Positions 1 through 7,814 of a stretch of 19,467 bases of DNA are shown one piece after another. A program made the position numbers and the translations under genes. Each line of letters starts with the position of its first letter. Positions within the stretch are counted from its first letter, which is position 1. Source of the stretch: CAXSEF01 sp964236695 (GTDB lineage Bacteria; Pseudomonadota; Alphaproteobacteria; Acetobacterales; Acetobacteraceae); the NCBI GenBank assembly GCA_964236695.1, contig CAXSFU010000057.1, forward strand, positions 1 to 19,467. Reading direction: 5' to 3'. The notes beneath the pieces were generated by a model. That model made no database searches, was not told the origin of the DNA, and was given only the letters and a program-made list of their open reading frames with translations.

Positions 1-40
1 GGGCCCCGGACTGGGCCCCGGACTGGGCCCCGGACTGGGC
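1..40. repeat. 12-bp tandem repeat inside the AEC permease gene
   Basis: The unit GGGCCCCGGACT occurs three times head to tail (1-36), followed by the start of a fourth copy (GGGC). On the minus strand it adds the four residues A-Q-S-G per unit in frame, directly after the membrane segment TIGLFLA. The window begins inside the array, so the true copy number is unknown. In-frame expansion by replication slippage is likely (inference), and such an array may also be where an assembly broke. Confidence 0.9.
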
Positions 41-700
41 GAGGAACAGGCCGATGGTGACCAGGGCGCAGGGGCTGGCGGCGGCGCCGAGCAGGGTGGT
101 GAAGCGCAGCAGCGGGATGGGCAGGCCAGCGCCGGTGGCGGCAAAGGCGAGGCCGAGCGCGGGGGCGGCGAGCAGCGGGTTGCGCGCGAGGGAGAGCGCG
201 ACCTTGCGCAGCACGGGGCCCAGGCCGGCGCGGCGCGTGCCCTCGTGGCGCTGCAGGTCGGTCTCGATCAGGACGATGGCGCCGGCGAACAGGACGCAGG
301 CGGTGAGCAGGGTGGCGATGATCGCGGGCGGCAGTCCGGCGGGGCCCAACGCCGCGAGGCACAGCGGGATGCCCATGAAGCCGGTGTTGGCGTAGGCGGC
401 GTCGAGGCCCTCGATGGCGCGGTCGGCGAGGCGGAGGCCGCGGCGGCGGTCGAGCGCGAAGGAGCAGGCGAAGGTGGCCGCCATGCCGCCGCCAAAGGCC
501 GCGAGGAAGGCGGGGTGGTCGAGCTCGGCGCGGGTGATCTGCGCCATCGCCTGGAACAGCAGGGCGGGCAGGGCGAGCCAGACCACGAAGTTGTTCAGGC
601 TGTCGGTGGCGCCGGCGCCGAGCACGCCGCGCCGCGCGCACAGGAAGCCCGCCAGGATCAGCGCGAAGATCGGCAGCGCGGCGTTCAGGACTGCGCTCAA
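1..700 (-). CDS. AEC (auxin efflux carrier) family permease, C-terminus off the window
   Basis: Inner-membrane transporter of the AEC/BASS-like fold; substrates in this family are small organic acids and similar compounds and cannot be deduced here. The visible 233 codons are strongly hydrophobic. They carry an N-terminal segment like other AEC proteins (VLNAALPIFALILAGFL), the motif AYANTGFMGIPL around residue 105, a region RNPLLAAPALGLAF, and GASPCALVTIGLFLA-like sequence near the left edge. Only a TTG start at 700-698 fits the N-terminus; GGAG lies 9 nt upstream of it. The last visible codons are an in-frame A-Q-S-G repeat. The gene lies 162 nt downstream of inositol-3-phosphate synthase on the same strand, with a structured repeat between them, so co-transcription is possible but unproven. 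The gene is incomplete because it leaves the window, not because it is visibly broken. Confidence 0.85.
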   Translation of the reverse strand, partial: MSAVLNAALPIFALILAGFLCARRGVLGAGATDSLNNFVVWLALPALLFQAMAQITRAELDHPAFLAAFGGGMAATFACSFALDRRRGLRLADRAIEGLDAAYANTGFMGIPLCLAALGPAGLPPAIIATLLTACVLFAGAIVLIETDLQRHEGTRRAGLGPVLRKVALSLARNPLLAAPALGLAFAATGAGLPIPLLRFTTLLGAAASPCALVTIGLFLAQSGAQSGAQSGA

Positions 701-731
701 CGGGGAAGGCTCCGGCGGCCTGAGCGGGGAA

Positions 732-860
732 GGAAGCAAGGTCGAGGCTCCGCCTCGAGCTCCGCCAGGGCGAGCCGCCCTGGACCGGCTTCTCTTAAGG
801 GATGGGGATCAAAGGGCCCCTGGCCCTTTGCGGGTCCGGGCAGAGCCCGGCCTTGCTTCC
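732..860. repeat. Family B palindromic intergenic element, full copy
   Basis: A 129-bp element bounded by perfect 10-bp inverted ends, GGAAGCAAGG and CCTTGCTTCC. Inside are consecutive stems: TCGAGG/CCTCGA, CCAGGGCG/CGCCCTGG, a CAAAGGG/CCCTTTG stem, and CCGGG/CCCGG. The right end is an inverted version of the left-end hairpin as found in the copy at 7815. It begins 2 nt after the inositol-phosphate synthase stop codon and ends about 30 nt before the AEC start, so it would sit in any shared transcript. Transcript attenuation or 3'-end protection is plausible; the function is not known. Confidence 0.8.
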
Positions 861-862
861 TG

Positions 863-1936
863 TCAGTCCCCCCCGAGGATGAACCGCTCCGTGCGCTCCT
901 GCGCCTCGTGGTCGGTCATCTGCGCGGGCGGGCTCTTCATGAACCAGGCGCAGGGCCCGGCGAGCGGCCCGCCGGAGTCGCGGTCCAGCGCCAGGCGGGC
1001 GCAGCGGATGGCGTCGATCACCACGCCGGCGGAGTTCGGGCTGTCCCAGACCTCCAGCTTCAGCTCGCACGACAGGGGGACGTCGCCGAAGGCGGTGCCT
1101 TCCACGCGGATGAAGGCGAGCTTGCGGTCGGTGAGCCAGGGGACGTGGTCGGACGGGCCGACGTGGACGTCGGCGTCGGGCAGCTCGGTGGCGAGCTGGC
1201 TGGTGACCGCGCGGGTCTTGGACAGCTTCTTGGACGCCAGGCGGTCGCGGTCGAGCATGTTCATGAAGTCGGCGTTGCCGCCGACGTTGAGCTGGTAGGT
1301 GCGGTCGATGCGCACGCCGCGCTCGCGGAACAGGTTGACCAGCGCGCGGTGGACGATGGTGGCGCCGACCTGGCTCTTGATGTCGTCGCCGACGACCGGC
1401 AGGCGGGCGCGCTCGAAGCGGGCGGCCCAGGCGGGGTCGGAGGCGATGAAGGAGGGGATGCAGTTGACGAAGCCGCAGCCGGCGTCGAGCGCGGCCTGGG
1501 CGTAGGCGCGGGTGGCCTCGTCCGAGCCGACGGGGAGGTAGGAGACCAGGACCTCGGCGCGGGCGTCGCGCAGCGCCTGGGCGAGGTCGACCGGCGGGGC
1601 GGGGCTTTCCTCCACGACGCCGCGCAGCGACGGGCCGAGGCCGTCGAGCGTGGGGCCGCGCTGCACCGTGACGCCGGCGGGCGGCAGCTCGGCGAAGCTG
1701 CAGGTGTTGTTCGGCGCCGCGGCGAGGGCGGTCGCGAGATCCTCGCCGACCTTGCCCACGGCGACGTCGAAGGCCGCGACGATGCGGATGTCGCCGACGT
1801 GGTAGCCGCCGAGGCGGACGTGCATCAGGCCGGGCACCAGCTCGTTGTCGGGGGCGTCGGCGTAGAAGCGAACGCCCTGGGCCAGCGAGGAGGCGCAGTT
1901 GCCGCAGCCGGCGATGGCGACGCGTATCTCGGGCAA
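863..1936 (-). CDS. ino1: Inositol-3-phosphate synthase (short prokaryotic type)
   Basis: NAD-dependent cytoplasmic enzyme that isomerises glucose 6-phosphate to 1L-myo-inositol 3-phosphate, the first step to inositol and inositol phospholipids. The product is 357 aa, close to the actinobacterial Ino1 length. A Rossmann nucleotide-binding motif AGCGNCASSL is at residues 9-18. FVNCIPSFIAS (156-166), GDDIKSQVGAT with the conserved lysine 187 (183-193), NVGGNADFMNM (217-227), SKKLSKT (235-241) and GPSDHVPWLTDRK (260-272) are all intact family motifs. The start is TTG at 1936-1934, preceded by GGAG with a 7-nt spacer. An in-frame TAG at 1984-1982 with no ATG or GTG in between rules out a longer standard start. 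The AEC gene follows 162 nt downstream. Confidence 0.95.
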   Translation of the reverse strand: MPEIRVAIAGCGNCASSLAQGVRFYADAPDNELVPGLMHVRLGGYHVGDIRIVAAFDVAVGKVGEDLATALAAAPNNTCSFAELPPAGVTVQRGPTLDGLGPSLRGVVEESPAPPVDLAQALRDARAEVLVSYLPVGSDEATRAYAQAALDAGCGFVNCIPSFIASDPAWAARFERARLPVVGDDIKSQVGATIVHRALVNLFRERGVRIDRTYQLNVGGNADFMNMLDRDRLASKKLSKTRAVTSQLATELPDADVHVGPSDHVPWLTDRKLAFIRVEGTAFGDVPLSCELKLEVWDSPNSAGVVIDAIRCARLALDRDSGGPLAGPCAWFMKSPPAQMTDHEAQERTERFILGGD

Positions 1937-2466
1937 GCGGAGGCTCCGTTCGGGTCTGGGCGTCGTTCCTGGGCCTCGTTCCTAGCGGCGCAAGGGGGGG
2001 AAGGAAAGGGCGCGAGGCGCGGGCGCGCGGCGGGCGGCGCAGGCAGGCGACGCGGGGCGGCGCCTCAAGTGTGCGGTTTAGGACACGATCTGGCGCAAAA
2101 GGCGGGGCGGCGAACTTCGCTGTTCCCCCGGTCTCATTAATAGGACATTAATGGATCGTTAGGAAATGGCGACGCCGAACCCGCGCCGCCGCCAGCCAGG
2201 ACGGCTTTCCCGCCACCGCACGGCGCTGCGCGCGCCGTCCAAGCCGATGGTCCGACTATGCGAACAGCCGCCCGCCCGCGGTGCGCCGTCCCGGTCCGGG
2301 CCGTGCCGTCGCAGGCTCCCTGTCCGACGCGGGAGGCGTGCGCCGCGGCGGCGGACCCTGGCTGCGCGGCCGCCGCGCGCTGATGCGGCGTCGCCCGGCG
2401 ACATCTGCCTGACACAGTGCCGCCCGACGGTGGCGCCGGCTTCCACACCCACAGGACAAGCCCGAC
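1937..2466. other. 530-nt divergent intergenic region, no gene seen
   Basis: This lies between the minus-strand inositol-phosphate synthase and the plus-strand DoxX-like gene, so it should hold both promoters. Overlapping frames are open here on both strands but encode only arginine/alanine/glycine-rich sequence with no recognisable family and no good ribosome site, as expected by chance at this GC content. The only compositionally distinct part is the AT-rich patch at 2131-2165, listed separately. Confidence 0.6.
2131..2165. promoter_or_regulatory. AT-rich patch with two CATTAAT repeats, candidate promoter/operator
   Basis: CATTAAT occurs at 2135-2141 and again at 2146-2152, an 11-bp period (about one helical turn), in otherwise very GC-rich DNA. 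ATTAAT is self-complementary, so a regulator or a -10 element could read it on either strand. It lies about 200 nt upstream of the inositol-phosphate synthase start and about 300 nt upstream of the DoxX-like start. No convincing -35 was found. Assignment as a regulatory site is inference. Confidence 0.35.
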
Positions 2467-3639
2467 ATGGCCCGATCAGCATCCCTGACCGCCTGCGTCC
2501 CCGCGCGCCCGCCGGCCACGCCGCCGCCGCCCTCGCCCCGGCGGGCAGGGGGGCTGGTCCCGGCGGCCCTCGCGCTGCCGGTCCTGGCGCTGCTGGCGCC
2601 GGGGACGGCGCAGGCGCACGTCAAGTGGTTCTGCGCCTACGACGTGGCCTCGCAGCCGCTCGCGCTGGGCACCGTGCTGAGCCGGGCGTTCGTCGTGCTG
2701 GCCCTGGTCTCGGCGCTGGGGCTGTGGATCGGCACCTGGCTGGCGCGCTCCGGGGTGGGCGAGACGATGGCGCGCGGGCTCGACGTCGCCGGGCGTGCCG
2801 TGCGCGACCGGATCGAGGCGATGATGCGCGCCGCCTACGCGACGTTCTTCGCCTGCCTGTTCACGCTGGGCGGGCTGATCCTGACGCCGGAGCTGTTCAC
2901 CGTGGCGCCGTGGGTGCCGTGGCTGCAGGGCGCGATCGCGGCGTGCCTGCTGTTCCGCGCCACCCTGGTGCCGGCGGCGCTGGGCATGGTGGTGCTGTTC
3001 GCCACCGGGGTCCGCGACTACGGGGTGTTCCACATGATGGACTACCCGATCTTCCTCGGCGCCGCGCTGTACTTCGCCATCGTCGGGCTGCAGGCCCGCG
3101 CGGCAGGCGCCACGGGGCGCGCAATGCGGCCGGGGCGCGGCGTGGCGGCGTGGCCGGCGCGGGTCGCCGCGGCCTGGGGCGCGTCGGGGCTGCGTCCGGT
3201 GGACGTGCTGCGCTGGGCGGCGGCGATCACCCTGATGTGGGCGTCGGTGGAGAAGTGGGCGTATCCGGAGTGGACCTACCCGCTGCTGCTGACCCACACC
3301 CATATGACGATGGGCCTGGCGCCGGACTTCTACATGACGGCGGCGGGGCTGGTGGAGTTCGGGCTGGCGTTCGCCCTGGTGTGCGCGCCGCTGGTCAGCC
3401 GGCTGTCGGCGATCGTGCTCACCGCCCTGTTCACCAGCGCGATCGCCGAGTTCGGCCGCATCGACGCGATCGGCCACCTGCCGATCATCGTGATCCTGGT
3501 CGCAGTGGTCGTAGACAACCGCAAGGCCCGCGCGCCGCGCGCCGGGCTGGTGCCGGTGGGCTACGCCGCCGCGCTCGCCGCGGTGGTGGCGCTGTACTAC
3601 GGGGTGCACCTGGCGCTGTTCGGGGCGGGCGCCGCCTGA
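2467..3639 (+). CDS. DoxX-like multi-pass inner-membrane protein
   Basis: A 390-aa membrane protein of unknown function. Residues 1-50 form a long, positively charged, proline-rich lead followed by a hydrophobic core ending in GTAQA, which could be a cleaved signal peptide (cut after residue 50); the mature N-terminus would be HVKWFCAYD. Several hydrophobic segments follow. The C-terminal half (from RWAAAITLMWASVEKW) resembles the DoxX/SURF4-like four-helix domain, with AGLVEFGLAFAL and GHLPIIVILVAV segments. DoxX-type proteins have been linked to respiratory or thiol redox functions, but nothing here fixes a role. The ATG is preceded by AGGA about 9 nt upstream. The gene stands alone, convergent with cbpM; a family A repeat begins 20 nt after its stop. 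Confidence 0.75.
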   Translation: MARSASLTACVPARPPATPPPPSPRRAGGLVPAALALPVLALLAPGTAQAHVKWFCAYDVASQPLALGTVLSRAFVVLALVSALGLWIGTWLARSGVGETMARGLDVAGRAVRDRIEAMMRAAYATFFACLFTLGGLILTPELFTVAPWVPWLQGAIAACLLFRATLVPAALGMVVLFATGVRDYGVFHMMDYPIFLGAALYFAIVGLQARAAGATGRAMRPGRGVAAWPARVAAAWGASGLRPVDVLRWAAAITLMWASVEKWAYPEWTYPLLLTHTHMTMGLAPDFYMTAAGLVEFGLAFALVCAPLVSRLSAIVLTALFTSAIAEFGRIDAIGHLPIIVILVAVVVDNRKARAPRAGLVPVGYAAALAAVVALYYGVHLALFGAGAA

Positions 3640-3658
3640 CGCGGGCGGCCTGCGCCAG

Positions 3659-3806
3659 GGCAGGAAGCAAACGTGTTCTTTCTTAAAAGAAAGGACCAAA
3701 GAACTTTTGCTCGTTGGGCTCCGGGGTTGCCCGCGCGGCCGGAGTCCAATTTGCAAAGTCTTTTTGCTTCTTTTTCTTCAGAAAAAGAAGACGCTTGCCT
3801 CCCTTC
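3659..3806. repeat. Family A AT-rich hairpin element, full copy between convergent genes
   Basis: An approximately 148-bp element with two AT-rich hairpins. The left one has arms GTTCTTTCTT and AAGAAAGGAC around 3675-3696 (one mismatch). The right one at 3767-3790 has a perfect 10-bp stem CTTCTTTTTC / GAAAAAGAAG with loop TTCA. Between them, CAAAGAACTTTTG on the left pairs imperfectly with CAAAGTCTTTTTG on the right, so the whole element can fold into one long structure. The ends are GGAAGCAAACGTG and ACGCTTGCCTCC-like, roughly inverted. It fills the gap between the DoxX-like stop (3639) and the cbpM stop (3819), where a bidirectional terminator would be expected, but neither stem is followed by a canonical U tract. 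Confidence 0.8.
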
Positions 3807-3818
3807 CTTGGGCGGCGC

Positions 3819-4130
3819 TCAGCCCCGCATCCCGTCGCGCACCCCGTCGCCCAGCCCCGCGCGCTCGATCACCTCGACCAGCCGGCGCATCCGCCGCCGC
3901 TCGTCGTAGAGCTGGTCCAGCAGCCCGAGCACCACCGGCATCGACGCCTCGTCCACCTCCAGCGCCCGGTGCAGCTCCACGATCAGCCGCACCCGCGCCA
4001 CGTCCACCTCGGCGAACACCGGCGCCCCGGCCTCGCGCCCCGGCCGCACCCAGTCCAGCGCCACCCAGCGCTCCAGCTCCCCCGGCGCCAGCCCCTCGAC
4101 CCGCGCGCACACCGCCAGCAGCGTGATCAT
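3819..4130 (-). CDS. cbpM: CbpM-type chaperone modulator
   Basis: Small cytoplasmic protein of the CbpM/MerR-like winged-helix family, which binds the J domain of CbpA and inhibits its co-chaperone and DNA-binding activity. The product is 103 aa, as usual for the family. A helix-turn-helix-like part lies near residues 10-35 (LAPGELERWVALDWVRPG) and a long amphipathic helix follows (VARVRLIVELHRALEVDE, then LLDQLYDERRRMRRL). The assignment rests on this pattern plus position: its ATG overlaps the cbpA stop codon as ATGA (4130-4127), the usual cbpA-cbpM arrangement, implying translational coupling. An alternative would be another small MerR-like regulator. Confidence 0.85.
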   Translation of the reverse strand: MITLLAVCARVEGLAPGELERWVALDWVRPGREAGAPVFAEVDVARVRLIVELHRALEVDEASMPVVLGLLDQLYDERRRMRRLVEVIERAGLGDGVRDGMRG

Positions 4131-5125
4131 CCGCCACCTCCTTCGCCCAGCCCGGCGCCTAACCCGGCGCGCGGGTCGAAGCCGGGCTGCTCCCAGCCGC
4201 GCAGGAACTCCGCCAGCGTCTCGTCCGCCGGGCCCAGCACCAGGCGCACCGTGACCAGGCAGTCCCCCGCCGGCTTGCCGCCCGTGGCCGCCACCCCGCG
4301 GCCGCGCAGCCGCAGCACCGCGCCCGAGTCCGAGCCGGCTGGGATCGCCATGCTCACCGTGCCCGCCGGCGTCGGCACCGAGACCTTGGCGCCGAGCACG
4401 GCCTCGCGCACCGACACCGGCAGCTCGACCCTGACGTCGCGGCCGTCGCGGCGGAACACGGGGTGCGCCGCCACCGACACCTCGATCAGCGCGTCGCCGT
4501 CCGCGGCCCCGCCCATCCCCGCGCCGCCCTGCCCGCGCAGGCGCAGCACCTGCCCGTCCTCCAGCCCCGCCGGGATGCCCACGTCGAGGAACTTCCCTCC
4601 GGGCAGCGTCAGCCGCTTCGTGGCGCCGCGCACGGCGTCGAGGAACGTCACGTCCAGGCGGTACTGCCGGTCCTCGCCGCGCACCCGCATCGGCTCCCCG
4701 CCGCCGCCCGCCCCGCCGCCGCCGCGGTTGAAGAACGCCCCCAGGATGTCGCCCAGCTCGTCGTCGGACACCGACTCGGCGCCGGCCGCGCGGCCGGCGC
4801 CGCGCGAGGCGTAGCGCGACGCCCCCGGCGCGTCGGCGAAGCCGCGGTAGAACGCGCGGTCCCCGGCGCCGGGCGGCGGCGGCGGCCGCGCCTTCGGGTT
4901 GCCGCCGCCGTCGATCTCGCCGCGGTCGTACTGCGCGCGCTTCTCCGGGTCGCCCAGCACCTCGTTGGCCGCGCTCAGCGCCTTGAACCGCGCTTCCGCG
5001 TCCTTGTCGCCGGGGTGCAGGTCGGGGTGGCTCTTCTTCGCCGCCGCCCGGAACGCGCGGCGCACGTCCTCGGCGCTCGCGTCGCGTGCAACACCCAGCA
5101 GTCGGTAGGGATCATCGTCGGCCAT
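4127..5125 (-). CDS. cbpA: CbpA-type J-domain co-chaperone
   Basis: Class B DnaJ-family co-chaperone (332 aa) that would stimulate DnaK ATPase and deliver substrates; E. coli CbpA also binds curved DNA. The J domain is residues 5-70, with the essential HPD at 33-35 and the typical YDRG end at 66-69. A Gly/Pro-rich linker spans about 72-150, including a poly-Gly run at 135-143. The two C-terminal beta domains (about 155-295) carry GIPAGLEDGQVLRLRGQG and the second-domain counterpart AIPAGSDSGAVLRLRGRG. There are no CxxCxGxG zinc-finger repeats, which separates it from DnaJ. The frame stays open far upstream, but ATG 5125 begins exactly at the expected MADDDPYRLLGV. Its ribosome site is weak. 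The stop overlaps cbpM. Confidence 0.95.
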   Translation of the reverse strand: MADDDPYRLLGVARDASAEDVRRAFRAAAKKSHPDLHPGDKDAEARFKALSAANEVLGDPEKRAQYDRGEIDGGGNPKARPPPPPGAGDRAFYRGFADAPGASRYASRGAGRAAGAESVSDDELGDILGAFFNRGGGGAGGGGEPMRVRGEDRQYRLDVTFLDAVRGATKRLTLPGGKFLDVGIPAGLEDGQVLRLRGQGGAGMGGAADGDALIEVSVAAHPVFRRDGRDVRVELPVSVREAVLGAKVSVPTPAGTVSMAIPAGSDSGAVLRLRGRGVAATGGKPAGDCLVTVRLVLGPADETLAEFLRGWEQPGFDPRAGLGAGLGEGGGG

Positions 5126-5163
5126 CCGCCAGCCACGCGCGAGGCGCGCCGGAGTTGCACGCG

Positions 5164-5285
5164 ACACAAGGTCGAGGCCCCGCTTCGAGCGCCGTGACAG
5201 GCAGGGCCTTCGAAATCCCCCCTGACGAAAGGCATTCCAAAGGCCCTGCCTTTGGCGGGTTCGGGCAGAGCCCGACTTTTCTTCC
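5164..5285. repeat. Family B palindromic element, diverged full copy
   Basis: Aligns end to end with the copy at 732-860: left ACAAGGTCGAGGC, right CGGGTTCGGGCAGAGCCCG and TTCTTCC. The first stem TCGAGG/CTTCGA keeps pairing with one G-T wobble. The central part differs, with AAAGGC/GCCTTT arms around GGCCCT. It lies between the divergent cbpA and TonB-receptor genes, only about 40 nt from the cbpA start and about 80 nt from the receptor start, so it occupies promoter or leader space rather than a 3' end. Confidence 0.65.
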
Positions 5286-5327
5286 TTCCTACCCAGCCGC
5301 GAACCCTGGACGCCTCCCCCAAAACAG

Positions 5328-5346
5328 TACCCTATAACATAACGAT
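5328..5346. promoter_or_regulatory. AT-rich TATAACATAAC site before the TonB receptor
   Basis: TATAACATAAC at 5333-5343 lies 24 nt before the receptor start in GC-rich surroundings. TATAAC can serve as a -10 element; no clear -35 is seen 17 nt upstream. It also resembles one arm of the Zur/Fur-type inverted repeat (TATAACAT), but the other arm is degenerate (ACCC instead of ATGT). It is listed as a candidate promoter with a possible metal-regulator half site (inference). Confidence 0.35.
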
Positions 5347-5366
5347 TCAGGGAGCCGTGCCGCACG

Positions 5367-7718
5367 ATGAGCCTCGCCTTCAGCCGCCCGAACCCGGGCC
5401 CGCCCCGCCTGCGCCGCCGCTGCCTGCCGTGCGGCGCCCTGCTGCCGCCGCTCGCCTGGAGCCTGCTGTGCGCGCTGCCCGCACGCGCCGACCCGCTGTC
5501 CGCGACGATCACCCCGGCCGCATCGCCGTCCGCGCCGCTGCCGCCCAACAGCGCCGACCAGCCCTCGGCCGGCCCCGCGGTCCACCTCGGCACCGGTGAC
5601 GACACGCCGCCCGCGGTCAGGATCGACGTGCCCGAGGTCGCGGTCTCCACCCGGCTCGACGCCGCCCGCTCCGCGATCCTGCCCAGCCTCGGCGCCACCA
5701 CCTACGAGTTCGGCCGCAGGGCGATCGAGGCGATCCCGCAGGGCGACAACGCCGAGCTGAGCCAGGTGCTGCTGCAGGCGCCGGGCGTGGCCCAGGACTC
5801 CTTCGGCCAGCTCCACGTGCGCGGCGACCACAACGAGGTGCAGTACCGACTCGACGGCGTGCAGCTCCCCGAAGGGCTGTCGGTGTTCGGCCAGGCGCTG
5901 GAAGCCCGCTTCGCCCACTCGCTGTCGCTGATCACCGGGGCGCTGCCCGCCCAGTACGGCTTCCTCACCGCGGGCGTGGTCGACATCACCACCAAGTCCG
6001 GCACCACAGATCCCGGCGGGTATCTGTCGATCTACGGCGGCGCGCGCGACTACCTCCAGCCCAGCTTCGCCTACGGCGGACGCTCCGGCGCCGTCGACTA
6101 CTTCGTCACCGGCGATTTCCTGCACACCCGCGTCGGCATCGAGAACCCCACCGGCAACTTCAACCCGGTGCACGACCTCAGCAACCAGCAGCACGGGCTG
6201 GCGAAGGTGTCCGGCCTTGTCGATCCCGACACCCGGATCAGCCTGATCGCCGGCTTCTCCAACGACTTCTTCCAGATCCCCAACAACCCCGGCCAGACGC
6301 CCTCGCTCGGCCTGTCGGACGGCGGCACAACCGACTTCGACAGCACGAACCTCGCGCAGCACCAGCGCGAGATCACCGACTTCGCCATCCTGTCGCTGCA
6401 GAAGCACGCCGGCCCGCTCGACCTGCAGACCTCCGCGTTCAGCCGCTATTCCAGCCTGTACTACACCCCCGACCCGATCGGCGACCTGCTGTTCAACGGC
6501 GTGTCGCAGACCGCCGCGCGCTCGGTGTGGTCGAGCGGCGAGCAGACCGACGCCAGCCTGCGCCTGGGCGGCAACCACACCCTGCGCGCCGGCTTCCAGG
6601 TGTTCGCCGAGCGCAACGTCGACAGCACCGACTCCACCGTGCTGCCGGCGCTGGACGGCAGCATCGGCACGAACACCAGCGGCGGGGGGATCGCCTCCAA
6701 CGTCCCGCAGGGCGGCGGCTTCGCCGTCTCCTCGCCCTCGCCGTTCACCCTCCACCAGGGCCAGGGCACCACCGGCACCATCTTCGGCCTCTACCTGCAG
6801 GACGAGTGGCACGTGCTGCCGCGCCTGACGCTGAACGCCGGCCTGCGCTTCGACCGCGTCGACGAGTTCACCCACGAGGGGCAGGTCAGCCCGCGCGTCA
6901 ACGCCGTCTGGCGCCCCACCAACACCACGACGGTGCACGCCGGCTACTCGCGCTACTTCGTGCCGCCGCCGTTCGAGCTGGTGTCCGGCGGCGCGGTGGC
7001 GGCGTTCAACAACACCTCCGCCGCCTCCGAGGTCACCCAGGACGACACGGTGCGTGCCGAGCGCGACAACTACTACGACGTGGGCGTCGACCAGGTGCTG
7101 GCGCGCGGCCTGCGCGTCGGGCTCGACGCCTACTACAAGGACGCCCGCAACCTCATCGACGAGGGCCAGTTCGGCGCGCCGATCATCCTCAGCGCGTTCA
7201 ACTACCGCAAAGGCGAGGTGCACGGCGTGGAAGCCAGCGCCTCCTACGACCGCGGCCCGCTCTCGCTCTACGGCAATGCCGCCCTGTCGCGCGCCATCGG
7301 CAAGGACATCGTCTCCTCGCAGTTCAACTTCTCCGCCGCCGACCTCGCCTACATCTCCAACCGCTGGATTCACCTCGACCACGACCAGAGATGGACCGGC
7401 TCGGCCGGTGCCGCCTACACGGTGCTGCAGCGCACCACCTCGCCCGCCCGCCTGTCGGCCGACCTCGTCGTGGGCAGCGGCCTGCGCGCCGACGGCGACG
7501 TGCCGAACGGGCGCGCGCTGCCGGGGTACTACACGATCAACCTGTCCGCGGTGCAGACCGTGGACGTGGGCTTCGGCCGCGGCACCCAGCTCCGCCTCGA
7601 CGTGCTCAACCTGCTCGACCGCACCTACGAGATCCGCGACGGCACCGGCATCGGCGTCGGCGCCCCGCAGTTCGGGCTGCGGCGCACGATCCTCGGCGGG
7701 CTGCTGCAGCGGTTCTGA
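5367..7718 (+). CDS. TonB-dependent outer-membrane receptor
   Basis: A 783-aa outer-membrane beta-barrel transporter energised by TonB-ExbB-ExbD; the ligand is not identifiable. A basic, hydrophobic signal peptide ends at PARA (about residue 41). A periplasmic linker of low complexity (about 42-90) precedes the plug, recognised by SQVLLQAPGVAQDSFGQLHV, RGDHNEVQYRLDGVQLPEG and the GFLTAGVVDITTKSG end (about residues 130-215). The remainder alternates aromatic and polar residues as barrel strands, including GLYLQDEWHVLPRLTLNAGLR, YSRYFVPP, and a C-terminal strand ending in Phe (LQRF), the barrel-assembly signal. AGGGAG precedes the ATG by 12 nt. The gene is divergent from cbpA with no transporter partner beside it. 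The possible Zur-like half site upstream would fit zinc uptake, but this is speculation. Confidence 0.93.
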   Translation: MSLAFSRPNPGPPRLRRRCLPCGALLPPLAWSLLCALPARADPLSATITPAASPSAPLPPNSADQPSAGPAVHLGTGDDTPPAVRIDVPEVAVSTRLDAARSAILPSLGATTYEFGRRAIEAIPQGDNAELSQVLLQAPGVAQDSFGQLHVRGDHNEVQYRLDGVQLPEGLSVFGQALEARFAHSLSLITGALPAQYGFLTAGVVDITTKSGTTDPGGYLSIYGGARDYLQPSFAYGGRSGAVDYFVTGDFLHTRVGIENPTGNFNPVHDLSNQQHGLAKVSGLVDPDTRISLIAGFSNDFFQIPNNPGQTPSLGLSDGGTTDFDSTNLAQHQREITDFAILSLQKHAGPLDLQTSAFSRYSSLYYTPDPIGDLLFNGVSQTAARSVWSSGEQTDASLRLGGNHTLRAGFQVFAERNVDSTDSTVLPALDGSIGTNTSGGGIASNVPQGGGFAVSSPSPFTLHQGQGTTGTIFGLYLQDEWHVLPRLTLNAGLRFDRVDEFTHEGQVSPRVNAVWRPTNTTTVHAGYSRYFVPPPFELVSGGAVAAFNNTSAASEVTQDDTVRAERDNYYDVGVDQVLARGLRVGLDAYYKDARNLIDEGQFGAPIILSAFNYRKGEVHGVEASASYDRGPLSLYGNAALSRAIGKDIVSSQFNFSAADLAYISNRWIHLDHDQRWTGSAGAAYTVLQRTTSPARLSADLVVGSGLRADGDVPNGRALPGYYTINLSAVQTVDVGFGRGTQLRLDVLNLLDRTYEIRDGTGIGVGAPQFGLRRTILGGLLQRF

Positions 7719-7814
7719 GGGCGCACGGCAGCGGCAGCGCCGGGCCCTGCCAGGAACTCGTAGGCCGCGGGGCGCCTCCATGCCGGCGGGCGGCGGAAGT
7801 TCTGGGGCGGCGGA

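Noticed and set aside
245..2140. A 631-codon plus-strand open frame across the AEC and inositol-phosphate synthase genes
   Set aside because: Opposite to two genes with clear family motifs; its own sequence is low complexity.
2137..2624. Several overlapping minus-strand frames upstream of the DoxX-like gene
   Set aside because: Arg/Gly/Ala-rich chance frames without ribosome sites or family motifs.
3767..3790. The perfect AT-rich hairpin as a standard intrinsic terminator
   Set aside because: The stem is AT-rich and no U tract follows on either strand, so it is reported as part of a repeat, with termination left open.
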